Below are positions 36,889 through 45,165 of a stretch of 64,000 bases of DNA, piece after piece. The notes beneath the pieces are model-generated. The model did no database searches. It was not told where the DNA came from and saw nothing but the letters and a program-made list of their open reading frames with translations. Within the stretch, counting starts at the first letter, position 1. Each line of letters begins with the position of its first letter. This DNA comes from Niastella caeni (lineage in GTDB: Bacteria > Bacteroidota > Bacteroidia > Chitinophagales > Chitinophagaceae). Location of the stretch: contig NZ_STFF01000009.1 of assembly GCF_004834005.1 (NCBI RefSeq), positions 194,524 through 258,523 of the forward strand. Reading direction: 5' to 3'. The position numbers and the translations under genes are program-made.

Positions 36889-38268
36889 ATGGCAACAGTA
36901 ACCAGAGAGAATATCGGACTGCTGAATGATAAGATTACCATAAAGGTAGCAGGTGCAGATTATCTGCCTTCTTTTGAAAAAGCACTCAAAAATTATAGCA
37001 AACAAGCCAATATACCTGGTTTCCGAAAAGGCATGGTACCTACAGGCATGATCAAAAAAATGCATGGCCAGTCGGTATTTGCCGATGAAGTTATAAAAGC
37101 AGTGGAAAAAGAACTGAGCAATTACATGGTAAATGAAAAGCTGGAGATCTTTGCACAGCCTTTACCACTGGCTCAATCAGAAGGTCCTAAAATTGACATG
37201 AATAACCCGGTTGAGTATGTGTTTGACTTTGAAGTAGGGTTAAAACCTTCATTCTCTGTTGCCGACCTGTCGAAAGAAAAAATGACCCGCTATAAAGTAA
37301 CGGTTACCGAAGAAATGATCAATGAAGAAGCCACCCGTTTACAAGTGCGTCATGGCAAAATGGTTGACCGCGAAGCGGTAACAGAAGATGATAATGTGCT
37401 GAATGTAGTGTTTACCGAAACCGATGCCAATGGCAACGAAGTAGAAGGCGGTATCAAAAAAGATAATTCTTTCCTGGTAAAATACTTTGCTCAACCCTTC
37501 CGCGGTACGCTTACCGGTAAGAAAAAAGACGATGTAGTAAACCTGCAGATAAACAAAGCCTTCGACGAAAAGGAAAGAGAATGGATCCTGGGCGACCTCG
37601 GCCTCGACAAACACGATGAAGCCGCTGCCGCCAAATTCTTCAACATGACCATCACCAAAATTGGATTTGTAGAAAAAGCTGAGTTTAATGAAGAATTCTT
37701 CAAAGCGGTATATCCCAAAAAAGAAATTAAATCAGAAGCTGATTTTCGCAATGAAATAAAAGAAGAAATTCAGAGCTACTGGGATAAACAAACGAAAAAT
37801 CACTTACAGCACGAAATTTACCACGTGCTGGTAGATCATACCAAGATCGAATTCCCTGAATCGTTCCTGAAACGCTGGATGCAAACCGGCGGCGAACAAC
37901 CTAAATCCCAGGAAGAAGTAGAACACGAATTCCCTACGTTTGCCAATCAGCTTAAATGGACGTTGATCACCGATAAGCTGGTACAGGAAAACAACCTCGA
38001 AGTAAAGAACGAAGATATTGAGGCTTTCGCCAAACAACAGTTATTCGGTTATATGGGTATGACCATGCAGGAAGATGAACAACCCTGGATCGCTGAATAC
38101 ATTACCCGTATGATGAAAGATCGCAAGTTTGTTGAAGATGCATACCACCGCATTCAAACTGAAAAAGTATTTGATCTGGTTGAAACAAAGTTGAACGCTG
38201 TTGAAAAGCCGGTAACTGTAGATGAATTCTCTAAAGAAGCCGAAAAACACCAGCACCATCATCATTAG
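36889..38268 (+). CDS. tig: Trigger factor
   Basis: From ATG 36889 the product is 459 aa, MATVTRENIGLLNDKITIKV at the N-terminus. The ribosome-binding signature GFRKGMVP is at about 44-51. The middle FKBP-like domain (about 160-250) is divergent, as in other Bacteroidota, and the helical C-terminal chaperone arms follow. It binds the ribosome exit tunnel and protects nascent chains. The protein ends in a His-rich tail, KHQHHHH, a natural metal-binding-like end. A strong terminator follows. Confidence 0.93.
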   Translation: MATVTRENIGLLNDKITIKVAGADYLPSFEKALKNYSKQANIPGFRKGMVPTGMIKKMHGQSVFADEVIKAVEKELSNYMVNEKLEIFAQPLPLAQSEGPKIDMNNPVEYVFDFEVGLKPSFSVADLSKEKMTRYKVTVTEEMINEEATRLQVRHGKMVDREAVTEDDNVLNVVFTETDANGNEVEGGIKKDNSFLVKYFAQPFRGTLTGKKKDDVVNLQINKAFDEKEREWILGDLGLDKHDEAAAAKFFNMTITKIGFVEKAEFNEEFFKAVYPKKEIKSEADFRNEIKEEIQSYWDKQTKNHLQHEIYHVLVDHTKIEFPESFLKRWMQTGGEQPKSQEEVEHEFPTFANQLKWTLITDKLVQENNLEVKNEDIEAFAKQQLFGYMGMTMQEDEQPWIAEYITRMMKDRKFVEDAYHRIQTEKVFDLVETKLNAVEKPVTVDEFSKEAEKHQHHHH

Positions 38269-38334
38269 AAATAAGGAACAGGGAAATAAAGAATGAGAAA
38301 GTGAAATAAAGTACAATCTCTGTTTTTAAATAAG

Positions 38335-38384
38335 AACCCCGGAATTTGAACACGTCATGTTTCAAATTCCGGGGTTTGTTTTTG
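38335..38384 (+). terminator. Strong terminator of tig
   Basis: AACCCCGGAATTTGAA and TTCAAATTCCGGGGTT form a 16-bp perfect stem with a short loop, followed by TGTTTTTG. Confidence 0.92.
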
Positions 38385-38597
38385 GGCTAAATCAACTGAG
38401 CAACCCTACAAAAAAGCATGTATAAAAAAACAGGAATATCATTATTGCCAAAATAAGTTCTAACAAATTGATTAAAAGCAAATTACGCAATGGCCCCTGC
38501 GATAATAAATGCTTGTAATTTCCGTTTATAATGCCTATCTTTTTCAACCATTTAACCTATTATCCTGGTAACCACATTCCTATTAAAAAAACCGTAG
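38385..38597. other. Upstream region of the subtilase gene
   Basis: About 210 bp, AT-rich. TATCTTTT at 38534-38541 is a one-mismatch -7 element, about 57 nt before the subtilase ATG. I see nothing else. Confidence 0.4.
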
Positions 38598-41500
38598 ATG
38601 AAATATCCTTTACTTGCAATTCTATCACTGCTTGTGATCATGGAGGGTTCTGCCCAGGAGATCCTGCGTCCTGTTCAACTAAAAAGCGGTGCCATCGCGA
38701 AGAATAAAAACCTTCGGAACGACATTCACTTATCCGATTCATTGCTTAAATACCGTTTTAAAAATAAATATTACACCCTCATCCAGTTTAACAAACTGCC
38801 CGATGTAGCAGAACGGCAGGCGCTGGCACAGGAAGGCGTTCTATTGTATGATTATATTCCCGACAATACTTTTTTAGCAGAGATAACTGGCCAGCTTAAC
38901 CCCGGCCAGTTGAGAAAGAATACCATCGCGGGGGTTTATACATTGGATGCAAAAGCTAAAATTGCTCCTGCACTGGTGAAACAGTTGGGCGAATCAATGC
39001 AAGACCCCGACAAACTTATTGCCGTAAGCTTTTACGGGAATATAGACAAAGCCACGGCAATGGCCGAACTACAGCAGGCGGGCGCACAGATTGCCGAAAC
39101 CAAAATTCAGCCGGCCCATGTTATTTTTATAAAAGCCACCGCTACTGCTGTACAAAAAATAGCGGCCCTGCCATTCGTTGCTTATGTAGGCAGCCAGCAA
39201 ATGAAACCCGTAGCGCTCAATTACAAAAACCAGTCTACCCACAGTGTAAACATATTAAGCTCCGCCACCGGCCGTAATCTGAAGGGAACTAATGTTACCC
39301 TGGGCATCGGTGATGATGGCGATGCCAGTACGCACATAGATTACTCAGATCGACTGATCAATAGAAACCCGATGCAGGCCACCCTGCATGCCACACTCAC
39401 AATGGGTATTATGAGTGGTGCGGGCATAGTAAATCCAAAGCATAAAGGCATGGCGCCCAAAGCCACCATCATAGGTCAGTACTTTAGCGACATCCTGGTG
39501 AATTCACCGTATTATGTAGCCGATTATGACATGGTACTTACCAACAATTCGTACCATTCCGCAGCAACCGGTTGCCCCGGCGAAGGCGATTATGATGTGT
39601 TGAGTAATTACGTAGATGCCCAGATGATCAGCGACGGCACTTTACTGCACATATTTGCATCCGGTAACGATGGCAGCCGTACCTGTTCGCCCTACCCTAC
39701 CTCGTTTGCTACTGTTAAGTCGGGCTATCAGTCGGCCAAAAATGTATTAACAGTTGGCTCAATAAACAATGTTCTCTATACTGTTCCCGTAGGCTCAAGC
39801 CGCGGACCCGTAGATGATGGCCGGTTGAAACCTGAAATAATGGCTGGCGGTGATGGTATTGGCACCACAGCACTCAATAATACTTATACTACTCAATTCG
39901 GCACCAGTATGGCGGCCCCTACCGTTGCAGGCGCACTGGGCTTGTTATACGAACGTTACCGGCAATTGCATGGAGGCGCCAACCCAACTTCTGCCCTCAT
40001 TAAAGCGGTAGCCTGTAATGGCGCTGACGACCTCGGCAATAAAGGCCCTGATTTTACTTATGGCTTCGGATGCCTGAATGCCCTCACGGCGGTTGAAGCG
40101 CTTGAAAACAATACCTACTTTACCGGCACCATAAGCAATGGCGGAACCCAAACCTTCAACATAACAGGCGTTCCGGCCGGCGCTGCGCAGCTCAAGATCA
40201 TGTTGTACTATAACGATCGACCAGCAACGCCTTATGCAGTTTCTGCCCTGGTAAACAACCTCGACCTCACTGTATCTACACCCGATACAGTCCATTACCC
40301 ATTAATACTCGACCCTTCAGCGGCCACTGTAAACAATCTGGCAGAAGAAGGAATAGATAACCGCAATAATATTGAACAGGTAGTTATCTATAACCCACCA
40401 GCCGGCAACTTTACCGTTACGGTTACTGGTACCAGTGTGCCACAAGGCCCGCAGGATTATGTAGTTGCGTACCAGGTTACTAACCCCGCAGTAACTGTAT
40501 TGTGGCCAACAGGAGATGCAACCTGGGTCCCCGGCGAAACTGAGTACATTCGCTGGAGCGCTACCGATGATGACTCTACCAATACGTTTACCATTGATTA
40601 TTCATTGGATAATGGCAGTAACTGGACCACCATCAGCAACAGTGTGGCTGCCACCAGCCGCACGTACAGCTGGGCGGTCCCCAATTCGCCTACCACCACG
40701 GCCCTGGTTAGGGTAAGCCGTAATAACAGCATTTATGCAGACTCAAGCAATTTTGGGTTTACCATTTTAGGGCAACCTACGCTAACCCTTAGCAATGCCT
40801 GTATTGGATATGCCAACCTTAGCTGGACGGCAGTTGCATCTGCCACCAGCTATGATATTATGAAGTATACAGGAAACGACATGAGCGTTGTAGGCAGCAC
40901 TACCAACACCAATTATACGTTGGGCGGATTAAATAAGGACAGTACCTACTGGCTGTCGGTACGCCCCGTAATGGGCACAACGCCTGGCCGCCGGGCAGTT
41001 GCGAAAAGTATTATACCTTCCAGCGGCGCCTGCGCCTCACCGGATTTCGATAACGATTTAACCCCCGATCTGTTGGTAGCGCCTGTTACCGGTCGTATGT
41101 ACACCCTGTCGCAGTTGGGTTCGGCGGTTGCTCCGCAGGTGCGAATTAAAAATGCAGGCAGTGTGTCAACTACCGGCACCTTCAATGTAACCTACCAGGT
41201 AAATGGAGGCACCCCGGTAACAGAAAGCACCACACAAACCATTGCGGCGAACGATACTTATACGTATACATTCACTTCCACACACGATTTCTCCGCTATT
41301 GGCACAGATACCGTAAAAGTATGGGTTGATTATGCCAGTGATACATTGCGCCTGAACGATACCCTGGTTACCATAGTAAAGCAATTACGAAATGACCCGA
41401 TCGTATTAACCACCCCTTATACCGAAGGATTTGAAAGCGCTGCGGCACAGGCTTATTCCACCGGCACCCGTGGTTTCGATGGGCTTGATCGTTGCGACTT

Positions 41501-43901
41501 CTTCTCGGGAAGCACCAACGGCCGCGCCCGCACTTTTGTTAATACAGGTATTGCAAGAACCGGGAACCGGGCCGTTACCCTCGATCAGAAAAATAATATA
41601 AATGTGCTCTCAGCCGATAGCCTGATCACTACTTTCAACCTGAGCAACTACAACTCATCTGATCAGTTATGGCTGTCATTCTATTTTCAAAACCAGGGAA
41701 TTGATTTTTCTGCCGGCAATAACAGAGTCTGGATAAGGGGAAGTGAAACCGACGCCTGGGTTCAGGTGTATATTCTGCCCAACAGCTCATCAGACTTTGG
41801 CATTTATCGCGCCGCCACACCGGTGAATATAACCGAAACCCTGGCGAATGCCGTACCGGCACAAACAGTAAGCAGCAGTTTCCAGATAAAGTTTGGCGAA
41901 CATGGATACCGGCCAACCAACTCGGTTATTGTTAATGGCAATCTTGATGATGGCTATACTTTTGACGATGTTACCATCACCCTTACTGCAGATGATGTAG
42001 CCATGATGCAAATAGTAAACCCTTCAACTAATATCTGCTCGCTCAGCAGCACGGAAGCCATAACAGTTCAGGTAAAAAATTACAGCACGGCAACACTAAA
42101 CAATGTTCCGGTCTCTTACCAGATCGATAACGGCACCATAATAACTGAAAACATTCCAACCATAAATGCCGGCCAAACGTTGAATTATACGTTCGTACAA
42201 ACGGCCGATCTGTCGATCTTCAAGCAATACGCATTATCAACCTGGGTACATTATGCATCGGATAATTACCGTGTGAACGATACCCTCACCACTTCCTTCC
42301 GCACTTCACCCCTTATTACCAGTTATCCTTACCTGGAAAGCTTTGAAAGCACTGCAGGCAACTGGTATACCGGCGGTATCAATAGCAGTTGGGAATGGGG
42401 AACACCAGCCGGCGTTATCGTTAACAAAGCAGCCAACGGCACCAAAGCATGGGCTACCAATTTAACCGGCGACCATAACAACAATGAATTATCCTATTTG
42501 TATTCACCGTGTTTTAACCTGAGCGGTTTAACCCAACCTGTTCTATCATTCAGCCATATTTTCAGAACAGAAGACAATTGTTATTGCGATTTTCACTGGG
42601 TTGAATATAGTACCAACGGAACAACCTGGACCAAACTGGGTACCACCAGCAGCGGTACCAACTGGTACGATAATGCGGTGTACCAGGCCTGGAAAATTTC
42701 AGCTCCCCGCTGGCAGGTTTCCAGCTTCGATGTACCGGTTACCGGCAGCACCGTGCGATTCAGGATCGTTATGTCTGCCGACCCAGGTGTAACCTATGAT
42801 GGCGTAGGCATAGATGATATTCATGTATTTGATAAAGCAGCTATTTACAGTGGCGCTGATATAACCAGCGGATTAACACAATCGGTAAGCGGTAACAACT
42901 GGATCCATTTTAATTCAGGTAGCAACCGGGTTGTGTCAATAAACCCGCACGGGCAAAACCTGGGCAGTACAGACGTAAAAGTTTACATCAATCCTGCTGT
43001 GGTACGTAATAATGGATTTCAATATTATCTCGACAGAAATATTGTTATTCAACCTACCAATGCGCCAGCCAGTCCGGTAAGTGTTCGGTACTACTTCCTG
43101 AATACGGAAACCAATAACCTTATCAATGCCACTGGTTGTGGAAGCTGCACCACCATTGCTGATGCATATGCTGCCGGCGTTACAAAATACAGCGGCGCTC
43201 CGGCAGAAGAAAATGGAACCCTCGACGACAACGTTGCCGGTATACATACATTCATTACGCCGGCAAACGTAGATGTTATTCCATACGACAATGGTTATTA
43301 TGCCGAATACCAGGTAAGCAGCTTCTCCGAATTCTGGATCAACGGTGGCGGCCCGGGACAAAACCAACCGTTGCCAATGGTATTAGGTTTGTTCACTGTT
43401 ACAAAAAATAACACAACCGCTTTATTGCACTGGACCACTTTACAGGAAACCAATACCGATCACTTTGTTATAGAAAGAAGTACAGACGGCATCAACTATG
43501 TGGTTATTGGTACGGTAGCCGCCGGTGGTAATACCACTGCTGTAAGCAGGTATCAATTCACCGATAAACAAATAGCAAACGGCATTAATTACTACCGCAT
43601 AAAGACGATCGATAAAGATGCGAAGTATGTGTTATCACCCGTACGTACGATCAATAACATAGATAATGATTTTACCATTAGCCTGCTGCCTAACCCGGTA
43701 ACAGAAGGTGTGGTGTACATCAATACTTCTGTAAACTGTAATCGCATTGAATTACGCGATGCAACGGGTAGATTGATCAGAACAACAAGTGCAAAAGGAA
43801 CCCAAAACCAATTACCGGTTCATCAACTGAACAAAGGCATGTATTTCATTACTGTTGTTACAGACAATGGCAACAAAGTAGAAAAAGTATTTATTCAATA
43901 A
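38598..43901 (+). CDS. Giant T9SS-exported subtilisin-like serine protease
   Basis: The 1767-aa protein has a signal peptide (about 1-19, SAQ), a prodomain-like region (about 50-200) and an S8 peptidase domain (about 230-490). The catalytic residues are Asp239/240 (GIGDDG), His264 (LHATLTMGI), oxyanion Asn357 (ASGNDG) and nucleophile Ser437 (GTSMAAP). The His motif reads HAT rather than the usual HGT. Beta-sandwich domains follow (P-domain-like, fibronectin III-like, CARDB-like and MAM-like, with SFESTAGNWYTGG and DDIHVFD). The T9SS C-terminal sorting domain is LLPNPVTEGVVYIN to NKVEKVFIQ. It should be secreted through the T9SS and attached to or released from the surface. Confidence 0.93.
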   Translation: MKYPLLAILSLLVIMEGSAQEILRPVQLKSGAIAKNKNLRNDIHLSDSLLKYRFKNKYYTLIQFNKLPDVAERQALAQEGVLLYDYIPDNTFLAEITGQLNPGQLRKNTIAGVYTLDAKAKIAPALVKQLGESMQDPDKLIAVSFYGNIDKATAMAELQQAGAQIAETKIQPAHVIFIKATATAVQKIAALPFVAYVGSQQMKPVALNYKNQSTHSVNILSSATGRNLKGTNVTLGIGDDGDASTHIDYSDRLINRNPMQATLHATLTMGIMSGAGIVNPKHKGMAPKATIIGQYFSDILVNSPYYVADYDMVLTNNSYHSAATGCPGEGDYDVLSNYVDAQMISDGTLLHIFASGNDGSRTCSPYPTSFATVKSGYQSAKNVLTVGSINNVLYTVPVGSSRGPVDDGRLKPEIMAGGDGIGTTALNNTYTTQFGTSMAAPTVAGALGLLYERYRQLHGGANPTSALIKAVACNGADDLGNKGPDFTYGFGCLNALTAVEALENNTYFTGTISNGGTQTFNITGVPAGAAQLKIMLYYNDRPATPYAVSALVNNLDLTVSTPDTVHYPLILDPSAATVNNLAEEGIDNRNNIEQVVIYNPPAGNFTVTVTGTSVPQGPQDYVVAYQVTNPAVTVLWPTGDATWVPGETEYIRWSATDDDSTNTFTIDYSLDNGSNWTTISNSVAATSRTYSWAVPNSPTTTALVRVSRNNSIYADSSNFGFTILGQPTLTLSNACIGYANLSWTAVASATSYDIMKYTGNDMSVVGSTTNTNYTLGGLNKDSTYWLSVRPVMGTTPGRRAVAKSIIPSSGACASPDFDNDLTPDLLVAPVTGRMYTLSQLGSAVAPQVRIKNAGSVSTTGTFNVTYQVNGGTPVTESTTQTIAANDTYTYTFTSTHDFSAIGTDTVKVWVDYASDTLRLNDTLVTIVKQLRNDPIVLTTPYTEGFESAAAQAYSTGTRGFDGLDRCDFFSGSTNGRARTFVNTGIARTGNRAVTLDQKNNINVLSADSLITTFNLSNYNSSDQLWLSFYFQNQGIDFSAGNNRVWIRGSETDAWVQVYILPNSSSDFGIYRAATPVNITETLANAVPAQTVSSSFQIKFGEHGYRPTNSVIVNGNLDDGYTFDDVTITLTADDVAMMQIVNPSTNICSLSSTEAITVQVKNYSTATLNNVPVSYQIDNGTIITENIPTINAGQTLNYTFVQTADLSIFKQYALSTWVHYASDNYRVNDTLTTSFRTSPLITSYPYLESFESTAGNWYTGGINSSWEWGTPAGVIVNKAANGTKAWATNLTGDHNNNELSYLYSPCFNLSGLTQPVLSFSHIFRTEDNCYCDFHWVEYSTNGTTWTKLGTTSSGTNWYDNAVYQAWKISAPRWQVSSFDVPVTGSTVRFRIVMSADPGVTYDGVGIDDIHVFDKAAIYSGADITSGLTQSVSGNNWIHFNSGSNRVVSINPHGQNLGSTDVKVYINPAVVRNNGFQYYLDRNIVIQPTNAPASPVSVRYYFLNTETNNLINATGCGSCTTIADAYAAGVTKYSGAPAEENGTLDDNVAGIHTFITPANVDVIPYDNGYYAEYQVSSFSEFWINGGGPGQNQPLPMVLGLFTVTKNNTTALLHWTTLQETNTDHFVIERSTDGINYVVIGTVAAGGNTTAVSRYQFTDKQIANGINYYRIKTIDKDAKYVLSPVRTINNIDNDFTISLLPNPVTEGVVYINTSVNCNRIELRDATGRLIRTTSAKGTQNQLPVHQLNKGMYFITVVTDNGNKVEKVFIQ

Positions 43902-43912
43902 ACCGGAACAGT

Positions 43913-43945
43913 AACCGTGCCACGGTTTGGAACCGTGGCACGGTT
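43913..43945. terminator. Perfect 15-bp inverted repeat after the subtilase gene
   Basis: AACCGTGCCACGGTT and its exact reverse complement are separated by TGG. No T-run follows on either strand, so it is not a textbook intrinsic terminator. It begins 11 bp after the subtilase stop and ends before the EamA promoter, so termination or mRNA 3'-end protection is the likeliest role. Confidence 0.6.
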
Positions 43946-43972
43946 ATATAGTCAACGTGTCAACTTACTTCC

Positions 43973-43980
43973 TATTTTTG
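43973..43980 (+). promoter_or_regulatory. Bacteroidota -7 element for the EamA gene
   Basis: TATTTTTG is an exact TAnnTTTG match. It lies inside the longest possible open frame, 22 nt before the TTG at 44002, and decides the start. Confidence 0.65.
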
Positions 43981-44001
43981 CCTTCCATAAAAGACAAGCA
44001 T

Positions 44002-44907
44002 TTGAAGCAAGAGGGTTCAGGAAACAAAAAGAAGTCAGCAGGCTGGTTATGGTTCTTAACAGGATTAGGCTTTTCAATACTATGGCCTTCTGCAGCCGTA
44101 GCAACAAAATTTGGCTTACAGGTTGCACAACCTTTCGTGATCTGTATTATCCGTTTCTTTATTGCCGGTTTATTAATGCTGTTCATTGCGCATGGCATTT
44201 TACGTAAGCGCCTTCCGCAAAAAAACGAATGGAAACAACTGGCCATCTATGGCTTGCTGAATATTTCACTTTACCTGGGATTATATGTACTGGCTATGCA
44301 AAATGTATCAGCCGGTTTAGGTTCACTGGCCATTGCCACCAACCCGGTGCTCATTAGCCTTATGGCCACTCTTATATTGGGGCACCGGTTACGTTTAATC
44401 ACTGTTGTAAGCCTGGTCTTATGCATGAGCGGCGTATTGCTAGCTGCCTGGCCGTTGTTTAAAAACAGCTATGCAACACCAGGCGGCATCACATTGCTGA
44501 TGGTTTGTATGGTCATTTATTCAGCCGGCGTTATTTACTTTTCAAAACAAAACTGGGAAAACCTGCATATACTCACCATTAACGGCTGGCAAACTTTACT
44601 GGGCGGGTTATTTTTATTACCAGTTGCCATTGCCACATATGATAAAAGCCAAAATGTATGGGGCATTAAAATGATAGCTCCCATATTATGGCTGGCTATT
44701 CCCGTATCGATCATCGGCGTTCAATTGTGGCTGTACCTGTTGAAAGACAATGCCGTAAAAGCCTCCTTCTGGCTATTCCTTTGCCCGGTTGCGGGATTTG
44801 TAATTGCCAACATAATGATGCAGGAGCACATTGGTTTATTTACGGTTACGGGTATGCTATTGACTTTAGCAGGTTTATACCTGGTGCAGAAATATAAATC
44901 TGAATAA
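44002..44907 (+). CDS. EamA/DMT family transporter, TTG start
   Basis: The frame stays open from 43927, but no ATG exists before residue about 80. A promoter element lies at 43973-43980, so I choose TTG 44002 (301 aa). About ten membrane helices form two EamA halves: the first starts LWFLTGLGFSILWPSAAVAT with KFGLQVAQPFVICIIRFFIA, and the second starts around LLMVCMVIYSAGVIYFSKQN. Drug/metabolite transporters of this type export amino acids or other small metabolites; the substrate cannot be predicted. Upstream is a perfect hairpin, downstream a 7-bp repeat region. Confidence 0.87.
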   Translation: MKQEGSGNKKKSAGWLWFLTGLGFSILWPSAAVATKFGLQVAQPFVICIIRFFIAGLLMLFIAHGILRKRLPQKNEWKQLAIYGLLNISLYLGLYVLAMQNVSAGLGSLAIATNPVLISLMATLILGHRLRLITVVSLVLCMSGVLLAAWPLFKNSYATPGGITLLMVCMVIYSAGVIYFSKQNWENLHILTINGWQTLLGGLFLLPVAIATYDKSQNVWGIKMIAPILWLAIPVSIIGVQLWLYLLKDNAVKASFWLFLCPVAGFVIANIMMQEHIGLFTVTGMLLTLAGLYLVQKYKSE

Positions 44908-44921
44908 GCGTATCACCCTGG

Positions 44922-45078
44922 CTGTCAGCCGTGAATCGTGAATCGGCAATCGTGAATCGCGAAGATTAATGGTGAATGAGCTACAGGCTTTAATCAAAAG
45001 TTAGGGAGGCTAACGAAAATTTTGGGTCCCGAACTAAAGAACCACAAACTATAAACTACAAACCATAAACAAAAAACT
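44922..45078 (+). repeat. 7-bp repeat arrays between the EamA gene and the TonB receptor
   Basis: GTGAATC, GTGAATC, GGCAATC and GTGAATC occur at 44929-44960. ACCACAA, ACTATAA, ACTACAA and ACCATAA occur at 45040-45075. The two arrays are of different sequence types here, not inverted copies. Confidence 0.8.
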
Positions 45079-45083
45079 TTCCT

Positions 45084-45164
45084 GATCGCGTAAATACTCT
45101 TTCCGATCGCGTAAAGCCTATATCCGCTTTCAAAAGGAACTTTGCGCAAATATTTTGCGCAAAA
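45084..45164 (+). promoter_or_regulatory. Candidate operator: paired GATCGCGTAAA repeats and two TTGCGCAA palindromes
   Basis: GATCGCGTAAA occurs at 45084-45094 and again at 45105-45115, 21 bp apart, two helical turns. TTTGCGCAAA (45141-45150) and TTTTGCGCAAAA (45153-45164) lie immediately before the ATG at 45166. GAACTTTG at 45137-45144 is a one-mismatch -7 element. Regulation of the receptor gene, for example by metal, is inferred. Confidence 0.45.
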
Positions 45165-45165
45165 A

